DNA of 63,399 bases from Burkholderiales bacterium. Lineage in GTDB: Bacteria; Pseudomonadota; Gammaproteobacteria; Burkholderiales; Casimicrobiaceae. Positions 1 through 8,046 of the stretch are shown here, piece by piece; position 1 is the stretch's first letter, and each line of letters starts with the position of its first letter. The stretch lies in the NCBI GenBank assembly GCA_031270015.1, contig JAISYH010000035.1, forward strand, positions 1-63,399, given 5' to 3'. A program made the position numbers and the translations under genes. Below the pieces are notes generated by a model that searched no databases, was not told the DNA's origin, and saw only the letters and a list, made by a program, of their open reading frames with translations.

Positions 1-77
1 CCTCTGTCCTCTGTCCTCTGTCCTCTGTCCTCTGTCCTCTGTCCTCTGTCCTCTGTCCTCTGTCTTCCGTCCTCTGA
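1..77. repeat. Heptanucleotide tandem repeat (CCTCTGT)n
   Basis: Nine perfect copies of the 7-bp unit CCTCTGT occupy 1-63 and continue off the left edge. Two degenerate units (CTTCCGT, CCTCTGA) follow to 77. The array lies inside the 3' end of the minus-strand surface-protein frame. Read on that strand the unit is ACAGAGG, and every frame gives the same seven-codon cycle T-E-D-R-G-Q-R, so the array has no stop codon in any frame. Since 7 is not a multiple of 3, gain or loss of a unit shifts the frame of whatever lies beyond the window. Confidence 0.95.
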
Positions 78-1731
78 ACCCAACGAACCCAACCCCCGCC
101 AATCCCAACGCCAGCAGCAACGCGAGCGGCGCGGGCAAAACAGGAATTGGAGCGGGCAGAGCGGGCGGCGCTTTGTATTCAAACGCGCCCAGTGAACGTT
201 CCGCCGCTGTTGTAACGCGAGTGACGCCGCGCTGATCGAGCGTGGCGTCTACCCATGTTACCGTCGGCGGCGTTTGCGCGAAATCGATGTCAAGCATCCG
301 CGAGGTCGCGCCACTTGGATCCGCCGCGCCGATTGCCGGGCTGCCTGCGGGCAAAGCCAGCGTTGGCGTCGGTCCGCCGTTGTCGGCAAGCGTCGTTTCG
401 ACAATAGCGCCAATCGCGCCGCTGCCGCCGGAAACATTATTGGTGTTGCTACAGCTTGTCGTATCCGTGCCGTTCACCCATTCGATGTTGTAACTTCCGC
501 CAAGGCTGCCCGCGCCACCAACCGCGCACAATGTCGGCGCGTCAACCAGCGCGACGCTGGAAAGGATGAGGCTATTGTGAATGCTGCCGCTGCTATCATC
601 ATACATAAAGATCGCCGCGCCGTTTGCGCCCGCGCTATTGTCGAGCAGCGTCAGGTGGCTGGCTTCAAGCGTCGTCCAGGCAAAAATCGCGCCGCCTCTG
701 ACGTTTGCCCAATTGTTCTCGAATGTGCTGTTGCTGACATTGACGGTGCCGTCGTCACCAAAAATCGCGCCGCCGCCGCCGTCGTAAATGCCGTAGGCCT
801 GATTGCCCTTGAATGTGCTGTTGCTGACATTGGCGGTGTAGGCATAAATCGCGCCGCCGTCGTATGCCTGATTGTTCTCGAATGTGCTGTTGCTGACATG
901 GGCGGTGGTGGCATTAATCGCGCCGCCGAAGCTGTAGTGGCTGTAGTGACTGCTGCTGCCGTCGGTCCGATTGTTCTCGAATGCGCTGTTGCTGACATGG
1001 GCGGTAGCGGCATCAATCGCGCCGCCGAAGTAGAAAGCCTGATTGTTCTCGAATGTGCTGTTGCTGACATGGGCGGTACGGGCAGAAATCGCGCCGCCCC
1101 AGTTGGCATGATTGTTCTCGAATGTGCTGTTGCTGACAGTGACTGTTCCAATGGGAATAACAATCGCGCCGCCGTAGTCGCTTGCCGCTCTGCCATTCTG
1201 AAAAGCCAGCCCCGAAACGGTAAGAACAAAGCCGGTGCCGGAGCCATTCAGAATGCGATTGGCGCTCTTGCCATCGAGCGTAATCAGCGGAGCGTCATCG
1301 ACATCCAGCAATCCCTCGATGGTGAGGCTTTTAGAGATGGCGATTTCGCCACTGGCGGTCACGTCGATGATGGTCGGCGTGGTGAATACCGCCGCGTCGA
1401 ATGTGATGGTGTCGTTGCTGCCGTAAGCATCGGGCGAGACGACGGCGACACAGTTGTTTTGATTGCTGCCGGCGTTGACGGAATCTACCGCCCCGCGCAG
1501 CGTGCATTTGCCGGCATCGGTAAGCGCGTCAACAGCGCTGTTGACCGTGATCGTCGCCGCTTGCGCGGTGACGCCCATACACAACATCGCCGCTACGAAT
1601 ACTGATAACCCAATCTTTTTGTGATGCCTTGCTTCGTGGTGTTTTGCTTCCCGGCATGGAAGCAAGGATGTTTTTTGATGACGCGCTGTCTTCTTGCCAA
1701 ACACCGCGCCGAGCAACGCGGCAAATCTCAT
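1..1731 (-). CDS. Choice-of-anchor / Pmp-like repeat surface protein (3' partial)
   Basis: An open minus-strand frame of at least 577 codons runs off the left edge. From ATG 1731 it has a basic 40-residue n-region, then a hydrophobic signal core ending near GVTAQAA (about 1570). A CTLRGAV motif follows, of the kind seen at the start of choice-of-anchor Q proteins. Next come six copies of a GGAI...SNSTFENN repeat, which resembles polymorphic outer-membrane (Pmp) and right-handed beta-helix proteins. The C-terminal part has DQRGVTR and LGAFEY, again typical of that family. After these comes a tripartite tail: the proline-rich IPVLPAP, a stretch of about 18 hydrophobic residues, and basic FRGRK, like a CTERM-type sorting signal. 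The tail then enters the TEDRGQR heptamer repeat. It is probably exported and surface-exposed. ATG 1731 has no Shine-Dalgarno; a much better start lies at 1840 but is out of frame by one base at the G10 tract. Family-level call is good; exact function unknown. Confidence 0.75.
   Translation of the reverse strand, partial: MRFAALLGAVFGKKTARHQKTSLLPCREAKHHEARHHKKIGLSVFVAAMLCMGVTAQAATITVNSAVDALTDAGKCTLRGAVDSVNAGSNQNNCVAVVSPDAYGSNDTITFDAAVFTTPTIIDVTASGEIAISKSLTIEGLLDVDDAPLITLDGKSANRILNGSGTGFVLTVSGLAFQNGRAASDYGGAIVIPIGTVTVSNSTFENNHANWGGAISARTAHVSNSTFENNQAFYFGGAIDAATAHVSNSAFENNRTDGSSSHYSHYSFGGAINATTAHVSNSTFENNQAYDGGAIYAYTANVSNSTFKGNQAYGIYDGGGGAIFGDDGTVNVSNSTFENNWANVRGGAIFAWTTLEASHLTLLDNSAGANGAAIFMYDDSSGSIHNSLILSSVALVDAPTLCAVGGAGSLGGSYNIEWVNGTDTTSCSNTNNVSGGSGAIGAIVETTLADNGGPTPTLALPAGSPAIGAADPSGATSRMLDIDFAQTPPTVTWVDATLDQRGVTRVTTAAERSLGAFEYKAPPALPAPIPVLPAPLALLLALGLAGVGFVGFRGRKTEDRGQRTEDRGQRTEDRGQR
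712..1145 (-). repeat. Six near-identical ~37-bp coding repeats (SNSTFENN units)
   Basis: Near-identical DNA copies lie at about 712-746, 801-837, 870-906, 969-1005, 1041-1077 and 1110-1145. All are in the same frame of the minus-strand surface protein. They encode the core V-S-N-S-T-F-E-N-N and are separated by variable 30-65 bp spacers encoding GGAI-containing turns. Conservation at the DNA level, not just the protein level, suggests recent duplication or recombination between repeats. Confidence 0.85.
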
Positions 1732-1756
1732 GAATGAGCGAGAATCACAGAGGCAT

Positions 1757-1840
1757 CTACCCCCCCCCCAATATGCCTTTAACATGACTGCGGTCATCCG
1801 CGCCCGGTTCAACTTCATTGCTCGTTTTTAACGATTCCAT
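1757..1840 (-). other. Short leader ORF ending at the G10 tract (OFF-phase N-terminus)
   Basis: ATG at 1840 is preceded by AGGAGAGG with a 5-nt spacer, the best ribosome site in this region. In the present sequence it encodes only 27 residues (MESLKTSNEVE...GILGGG) and stops at 1757-1759, immediately after the G tract. Removing one G fuses it to the downstream surface protein. It could also act simply as an upstream ORF. In the G10 state a weaker internal ATG (about 1785, without a clear Shine-Dalgarno) is in frame with the surface protein, so OFF may mean reduced rather than zero expression. Confidence 0.6.
1760..1769 (-). repeat. G10 homopolymer at the 5' end of the surface-protein gene
   Basis: Ten consecutive C on the plus strand (G10 on the coding strand). 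With ten G the frame from ATG 1840 ends at TAG 1757-1759. With nine G (or twelve) that same frame continues without a stop into ATG 1731 and the signal-peptide/repeat protein. With eleven G it stops at a TGA just upstream. This is the classic geometry of a slipped-strand phase switch. A homopolymer sequencing error is the main alternative. Confidence 0.85.
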
Positions 1841-1868
1841 ATCAACCTCTCCTGATTAAAAAACTTAT

Positions 1869-1947
1869 CCGTGTTATCACGGTAAATACCCTTAAACATA
1901 TATTATATGCATCGCCGATTATGCCGCAGTTTCTTGATACGCGGCAA
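1869..1947 (-). promoter_or_regulatory. Candidate promoter and operator palindrome for the surface-protein gene
   Basis: In the 200-bp A/T-rich gap after ntrC, the minus strand shows TTGCCG (1942-1947) 18 bp before CATAAT (1918-1923), plus a perfect TATAAT at 1902-1907 without a good -35. Between this and the start lies CCGTG-TTAT-CACGG (1869-1882), an inverted repeat that could be an operator. This is motif matching only. Confidence 0.3.
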
Positions 1948-2048
1948 ATTATTTTTAGAAAGTGTTATTTTTTATACTAAAAAGTGGGGAACAGATACTT
2001 TATAGCATCAAGATGTGAAAATGAAATATTTCTAATCTCTAGTCCAAA

Positions 2049-3434
2049 CTACAGCCTCATCTTCTGTGTTTTTCGCGTCAATGTATTGCGTCCAATACCC
2101 AAAAGCTGCGCCGCTTCAGCGCGTCGTCCGCCAGTTTGCGCCAGCGCGTGGTGAATCAACACGCTTTCGATTTTTTCTATAATGCGATCGAATACTTCGC
2201 CGGGCGCATCGCTAAACAATTGGTTGATCTCCGCTTCCAAACCGCTCAGCCAGCTCGCTTTATCCATTGATTGCGGATTGAGGATTTCCGCAGGCAAGTC
2301 TTCGGTTTGTACGACTTGTCCGGGCACCATCACCGTAAGCCAATGGCACAGATTTTCCAATTGCCGAACATTGCCCGGAAATAGCAACGTTTGCAAAAAC
2401 GCTAATGTATTATCGGCGACCCGTTTTTTTTCAACACCGAGTTGTTGCGCGCTGCGCTGTAGGAAATAACGCGCCAGTAATGGAATATCTTCACGTCGCT
2501 CGCGTAATGGCGGTAAACGCAACCGAATCACGTTCAGACGATGAAATAAATCTTCGCGGAACAGATTTTGCCGCACCCGCTCTTTCAGATTTTGATGTGT
2601 CGCGGCGATCACGCGCACATTGACTTTTATCGGCTGCTGTCCGCCGACGCGATAGAATTGTCCCTCGGCAAGCACGCGCAATAGCCGCGTCTGCATCTCG
2701 GCAGGCATGTCGCCGATCTCGTCGAGAAACAGCGTGCCGCCTTCTGCTTGCTCGAAATGTCCGATGCGTTGCGCGATGGCGCCGGTAAACGAACCGCGTT
2801 CGTGACCAAATAACTCCGATTCCAAAAGTTCGCGTGGAATCGCCGCCGTGTTGATCGCGATAAACGGCGCGGCGCGGCGCGGGCTGTGCCGATGCAACGC
2901 TCTTGCCACCAATTCTTTACCGGTGCCGGATTCACCTTCGATCAGCACCGTACTTTGCGATAACGCCAACCGTCCGATGACACGAAATACTTCTTGCATC
3001 GCGGGCGCTTGTCCGATGATTTCGGGTGCTTTTGCTGATTCATCGTAGCGATCTTTGCGCGACGTACTTTGCGCCATCGCCCGACGAACCAAACCCACCG
3101 CTTGATTGACATCGAACGGTTTGGGCAAATATTCAAACGCGCCGCCTTGAAAAGCCGCCACCGCGCTGTCCAGATCGGAATAAGCCGTCATGATGATCAC
3201 CGGAAGATCGGGATAGCGCTTTTTGATTTGCTCCAACAACACCAAGCCGCTTTCGCCAGACATGCGAATATCGGATAACAATACTGATGGAGGTTCGCTA
3301 TCATTGAGCGCGCTCAATACTTCGTCGGTCGAAATAAAGCTTCTTTGCGCTATTCGTTCGCGTTCGAACGCTTTTTCCAATACCCAGCGAATCGCGCGAT
3401 CATCGTCCACTATCCATACCGTCTTAACCATCAT
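2049..3434 (-). CDS. glnG: Nitrogen regulation response regulator NtrC (sigma-54 activator)
   Basis: 461 residues. The N-terminal receiver has the acidic pocket DDD near residues 10-12, a phospho-acceptor Asp in [13 protein letters not shown] near 55, and a conserved Lys in PKPFD near 105. The central AAA+ domain of sigma-54 activators has Walker A GESGTGKE, the sigma-54 contact loop GSFTGA and Walker [11 protein letters not shown]. The C-terminal Fis-type helix-turn-helix ends [19 protein letters not shown]. When phosphorylated by NtrB, such proteins activate sigma-54 promoters for ammonium assimilation. The ATG directly abuts the TAA of ntrB, so translation is probably coupled; a second ATG follows at once. 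No glnA lies upstream, unlike in many relatives. Confidence 0.95.
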   Translation of the reverse strand: MMVKTVWIVDDDRAIRWVLEKAFERERIAQRSFISTDEVLSALNDSEPPSVLLSDIRMSGESGLVLLEQIKKRYPDLPVIIMTAYSDLDSAVAAFQGGAFEYLPKPFDVNQAVGLVRRAMAQSTSRKDRYDESAKAPEIIGQAPAMQEVFRVIGRLALSQSTVLIEGESGTGKELVARALHRHSPRRAAPFIAINTAAIPRELLESELFGHERGSFTGAIAQRIGHFEQAEGGTLFLDEIGDMPAEMQTRLLRVLAEGQFYRVGGQQPIKVNVRVIAATHQNLKERVRQNLFREDLFHRLNVIRLRLPPLRERREDIPLLARYFLQRSAQQLGVEKKRVADNTLAFLQTLLFPGNVRQLENLCHWLTVMVPGQVVQTEDLPAEILNPQSMDKASWLSGLEAEINQLFSDAPGEVFDRIIEKIESVLIHHALAQTGGRRAEAAQLLGIGRNTLTRKTQKMRL

Positions 3435-4496
3435 TTACCTCGTTTCATCAGTCACCGGCAGAGTAACGGTAAAACACGTCTCGCCCGGATGACTATCCAA
3501 GCGTATCACTCCGTGATGCTGCTCTACCAAATTTTGTGTCAACGCCAAACCGAGACCACTGCCGCCAACGCGCCCCGATACCAGTGGATAAAATATTTTT
3601 TCCTGCATTTCTTCGGATACTCCCGGTCCGTTGTCAATAATTTGCAACTCCACCGCCAACTTATAAAACTTCTTCGCCAACGTGACCTGCCTTGCGATGC
3701 GCGTCCGTAATATTACTTTTCCCTTACCTTCCAAGGCTTGCGCCGCGTTGCGCGCGATATTGAGAACCGCTTGAATCAAGCGTTCCCGATCGGCAAGGAC
3801 TTCCGGTAAACTGGGGTCGAAATCGTTGTCGATAACAATTCCGGGAAACTCCGCCTGCATCAACTTGCCGACGCGCACTAACACTTCATGCACGTTGAGC
3901 GGATTCAGATGTATTTTTCCATGCGTCGTCAGCACCCGCGTCATCAAGTCCTGCAAACGATCCGCTTCGGCAATGATCACTTCCGTATATTCGCGCAACA
4001 CGGTATCGTTTAACTCGCGTTCCAATAGTTGCGCCGAACCGCGAATGCCGCCCAGTGGATTTTTGATTTCGTGCGCCAGATTGCGTATCAGTTCGCGGTT
4101 GGCGCGTTGTTGTTGCAACAATAATTCCTCTCTGGCGACGCGCCAGCGTATGTTCGCTGGACGAAATTCCAGCAGCAGACCTGTGCCCGCTTCGTCAATC
4201 GGACTAACCGTGCAATCGAGAAGTATTGGTTCGATGAATGGACGCTGCACTTTCATATCGTAGCCGGTATAGCTCCATCTCGATTGCAACGCGCTGGCAA
4301 TCGCTTTCTCCAAGACCAGCGAACGCCCCAATACGTCAAAAAGCATCTTACCGCGCCATTGCCGATGACTCACCGCAAAAAGATTTTCGGCGGCAGGATT
4401 CACATAACAAACGATTTCCCCCGCGTCCACCGCGATCACCGCGGAAGAAAGCAGTTCCAAACCGGTGAACATATCGGAATTAACAGGAATGGTCAT
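3435..4496 (-). CDS. glnL: Nitrogen regulation sensor histidine kinase NtrB
   Basis: 353 residues with no transmembrane segment, so a cytosolic kinase. The N-terminal PAS-like domain covers about 10-120. The phosphorylated His lies in the H-box NLAHEIKNPLGGIRGSAQLL near 140. The ATP-binding domain has the N-box RNAAQAL and the G-boxes DNGPGVSEE and GGSGLGLAL. In enterics it is switched between kinase and phosphatase by PII in response to nitrogen status. It is upstream of and co-transcribed with ntrC. The start codon has only a weak ribosome site. Length and motif order match the family. Confidence 0.94.
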   Translation of the reverse strand: MTIPVNSDMFTGLELLSSAVIAVDAGEIVCYVNPAAENLFAVSHRQWRGKMLFDVLGRSLVLEKAIASALQSRWSYTGYDMKVQRPFIEPILLDCTVSPIDEAGTGLLLEFRPANIRWRVAREELLLQQQRANRELIRNLAHEIKNPLGGIRGSAQLLERELNDTVLREYTEVIIAEADRLQDLMTRVLTTHGKIHLNPLNVHEVLVRVGKLMQAEFPGIVIDNDFDPSLPEVLADRERLIQAVLNIARNAAQALEGKGKVILRTRIARQVTLAKKFYKLAVELQIIDNGPGVSEEMQEKIFYPLVSGRVGGSGLGLALTQNLVEQHHGVIRLDSHPGETCFTVTLPVTDETR

Positions 4497-4564
4497 AAAA
4501 AATAAGCACCGTTTCGTTTTAGCTTATATGCGACCGTGTCGATGTGTGTCAGTAAAATTGTCAA

Positions 4565-4732
4565 TCACGGAACCGATTGCACCTTCTTTGTGTTGCGCGA
4601 CGCCATTTTCTCCGCCAAAACGATAAGAGAAACCGCCGCCGCATCGCCGTGCCGTGCCCATCAACACATCAAACGCGCAATCGGACCGCCAACCGCTACT
4701 TCTGGTTGCATCAGATCGGAGAACCAATCCAA
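4565..4732 (-). pseudogene. Possible gene remnant upstream of ntrB
   Basis: The minus frame from just after TAA (4733-4735) to TGA (4565-4567) reads as coherent protein-like sequence: LDWFSDLMQPEVAVGGP, then IARLMC, one internal TGA, then WARHGDAAAVSLIVLAEKMA and SRNTKKVQSVP. There is no good start and the family is not recognised. The sequence between 4735 and 5074 is A/T-rich and shows no gene. It may be the 3' debris of a gene that once preceded ntrB. Low confidence. Confidence 0.25.
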
Positions 4733-5008
4733 TTACCTTCCTTTAACGCAGCAATCGTGCCAATGATTAACTGATTGAATTGAAATGTATTTTTTCAAAA
4801 AATCGCGTTTGATGAACTTCTTTTGCACCATTATAGAGCAGAAACGCACTAAAACGAATCGCTTTCGTGCGTTCAGATGTCCTGGGAAATCATGATCATA
4901 TTTCTATTGTCTTGAAATATATGTTATTTGAGTAATAGATCGATCTGAATGCCGTCGATATTCAGGAAGAGCGTCGATACAATACGGTATCTTTTCGTAA
5001 GCACTTCC

Positions 5009-5029
5009 CCAATCATGTTTCATGATTGG
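5009..5029. terminator. Perfect 9-bp inverted repeat downstream of metY
   Basis: CCAATCATG-TTT-CATGATTGG is a perfect 9-bp stem with a 3-nt loop, 45 bp beyond the metY stop. No T-run follows on the minus strand, so it is not a textbook intrinsic terminator. It could be a 3' stabilising hairpin or a protein-binding palindrome. Confidence 0.4.
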
Positions 5030-5074
5030 TTGGAGTTCACAATGCCACATTGTATACGATGTCGGTAGTGTTAT

Positions 5075-6352
5075 TTAAGCTACCGCCACCACCAATGCTT
5101 GTTCAATATCCGCGATAATATCATCAACATGTTCGATTCCGATAGAGAGGCGTACCATTTCCGGTCGTACGCCAGCGGCACGTTGTTCTTTTTCGGATAA
5201 TTGCCGATGCGTAGTACTCGCGGGGTGGCAAGCTAATGATTTGGCATCACCAATATTAACCAATCGCGTAATTAGTTTCAGCGCGTCGATAAAGCGTACA
5301 CAGGCATCGACACCTCCCCGGATACCGAACGATACCAGTCCCGACGCCTGCCCTCGACAATATTTTTGTGCCAGCGCGTAATCAGGATGGTCGGGAAGCG
5401 CAGCGTATTCCACCCAGTCAATTTTCGGGTGTTTTTTCAAGTGTTGCGCTACCGCCAGCGCATTTTCGCAAACGCGTTCCATTCGCAGCGGGAGCGTTTC
5501 GATACCCTGTAAAATTTGGAATGAGTTGAACGGCGACATCACCGCGCCCATGCAACGCAGCATCACGCAACGCGCGCGCGCAACATAAGCCGCCGCGCCG
5601 AATGCTTCGGTGAAAACGACGCCATGATAACTGATATCCGGCGTAGATAGACGCGAAAATTTGTCAGGATATTCCTGCCAAGCAAATTGACCGCTATCGA
5701 CGATCACGCCACCCATCGACGTACCATGTCCGCCCATGTATTTGGTCAACGAGTGAACGACGATATCCGCGCCAAATTCAAATGGTCGGCAAAGTACAGG
5801 AGAAGTTACGGTATTATCGACGATCAGCGGAACGCGCTGTCGATGCGCCACTTCCGCGAACGCGGCAAGATCGACGATGTTACCCAGCGGATTGCCGATA
5901 CTTTCACAATATACCGCTTTGGTACGCGCATCGCACAACGCCGACACCGCTTCTGGTTTGCGATGATCGACGAAACGAGTTTCGATACCCAGTTGCGGCA
6001 GTGTGTGCGCAAAAAAGTTATAGGTGCCTCCATATAAAGTATGCGTTGCGATGATGTTATCGCCCGCTTCGGCGATCACCTGTACCGCGTATGTGATCGC
6101 CGCCATTCCCGACGCGACGCCGAGCGCGGCAATACCGCCTTCCAACGCGGCGACACGTTTTTCCAGTACGTCGGTAGTCGGGTTCATCAGACGAGTATAA
6201 ATATTGCCAGGCACCGCCAAATTGAAAAGATCAGCGCCGTGCTGCGTATTATCAAACGAATAGCTGGTCGTCTGATAGACAGGAACGGCGACGGAATGTG
6301 TAGTCGGTTCGGGTGAATAACCCGCGTGGATAGCTAATGTTTCGAGTTTCAT
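5075..6352 (-). CDS. metY: O-acetylhomoserine sulfhydrylase (PLP-dependent)
   Basis: 425 residues, the usual length of O-acetylhomoserine (thiol)-lyases of the Cys/Met metabolism PLP family. The N-terminus shows LAIHAGYSPEP and the substrate/PLP segment IYTRLMNPT. The PLP-phosphate region is SGMAAITYA. The cofactor Asp sits in VDNTVTSPVL and the Schiff-base Lys in VVHSLTKYMGGHG. It makes homocysteine from O-acetylhomoserine and sulfide, feeding MetE (present at 46822 in this window) or MetH. The ATG is preceded by AGGA at suitable distance. It lies behind the ilvC terminator and so probably has its own promoter; the leader (6353-6450) shows no riboswitch that I can identify. Confidence 0.92.
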   Translation of the reverse strand: MKLETLAIHAGYSPEPTTHSVAVPVYQTTSYSFDNTQHGADLFNLAVPGNIYTRLMNPTTDVLEKRVAALEGGIAALGVASGMAAITYAVQVIAEAGDNIIATHTLYGGTYNFFAHTLPQLGIETRFVDHRKPEAVSALCDARTKAVYCESIGNPLGNIVDLAAFAEVAHRQRVPLIVDNTVTSPVLCRPFEFGADIVVHSLTKYMGGHGTSMGGVIVDSGQFAWQEYPDKFSRLSTPDISYHGVVFTEAFGAAAYVARARCVMLRCMGAVMSPFNSFQILQGIETLPLRMERVCENALAVAQHLKKHPKIDWVEYAALPDHPDYALAQKYCRGQASGLVSFGIRGGVDACVRFIDALKLITRLVNIGDAKSLACHPASTTHRQLSEKEQRAAGVRPEMVRLSIGIEHVDDIIADIEQALVVAVA

Positions 6353-6455
6353 GGAATTTTCCTGTTCCTTCTATATAAGGTCATTACGAAAATATTGCGT
6401 CAAATCATACTGCCTTTCCCAGGCAAAGCCGTGCACGTCACCTGACTGAACATGG

Positions 6456-6486
6456 TAAAAAGCGCGATGGTTTCATCGCGCTTTTC
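6456..6486 (-). terminator. Intrinsic terminator of ilvBHC
   Basis: AGCGCGATG-GTTT-CATCGCGCT forms a perfect 9-bp GC-rich stem flanked by A-run/T-run on both strands (AAAAA before, TTTT after). It lies about 20-45 bp after the ilvC stop and separates ilvBHC from metY. Confidence 0.85.
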
Positions 6487-6501
6487 CAGAAGACCGGCGA
6501 T

Positions 6502-7530
<1,029 letters not shown>

Positions 7531-7545
7531 TTAAATTAGATCATA

Positions 7546-8037
7546 TCAGATACGTAAAATCCGTTCACCGCGCCCTATCCCCGACGCGCCGGTGCGCACT
7601 GTTTCCAATAATACGCCTGGTTCCAGCGCTTGCAAAAAAGCATCCAGTTTCGAGGAAATGCCCGTCAATTCAATCGTATAACTTTTTTCTGTCACATCGA
7701 TAATTTTGCCACGAAAAATATCCGCCAGGCGTTTCATTTCCTCGCGGTCTTTGCCAGTAGCGCGAACTTTGACCAGCATCAATTCCCGCTCGATGTGCAT
7801 ACCATCCGTCAAGTCCACAACTTTGACTACCTCTACCAATTTATTTAGGTGTTTGGTGATCTGTTCTATCACATTATCCGAACCACGTGTAGTAATCGTC
7901 ATTCTGGAAAGTGTTTCGTCTTCGGTTGTCGCGACGACCAGCGATTCGATGTTGTATCCCCGCGCGGAAAAAAGTCCAGCAATGCGGGACAATGCGCCCG
8001 CTTCGTTTTCAACCAGTATGGAAAGAATATGTCTCAT
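7546..8037 (-). CDS. ilvH: Acetolactate synthase small (regulatory) subunit
   Basis: 163 residues. The N-terminal ACT domain begins MRHILSILVENEAGALSRIA and contains GLFSARGYNIESL, the part that binds valine in family members. The C-terminal domain has the RITD/VVDVT-like segment around IIDVTEKSYTIELTG. It pairs with the catalytic subunit IlvB immediately upstream (9-bp gap) to give activity and valine feedback inhibition. Length and sequence are standard for this subunit. Confidence 0.95.
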   Translation of the reverse strand: MRHILSILVENEAGALSRIAGLFSARGYNIESLVVATTEDETLSRMTITTRGSDNVIEQITKHLNKLVEVVKVVDLTDGMHIERELMLVKVRATGKDREEMKRLADIFRGKIIDVTEKSYTIELTGISSKLDAFLQALEPGVLLETVRTGASGIGRGERILRI

Positions 8038-8046
8038 CGTTTTCTC

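Noticed and set aside
1-77. CRISPR or telomere-like array
   Set aside because: The unit is only 7 bp with no spacers; it is a simple sequence repeat.
651-1247. A minus-strand frame with repeated SATAHSRTI
   Set aside because: It is the same repeats read in the wrong frame; the GGAI/SNSTFENN frame is the coherent one and continues through both ends.
274-1605. A 443-codon plus-strand open frame rich in VLECAVADM repeats
   Set aside because: It is the antisense of the repeat-protein gene. The minus strand has a signal peptide, family motifs and an anchor-like tail; the plus frame has none and is open only because of the repeat.
6353-6455. SAM riboswitch before metY
   Set aside because: A short GCCT...AGGC hairpin exists, but I could not find the conserved core of any SAM riboswitch class.
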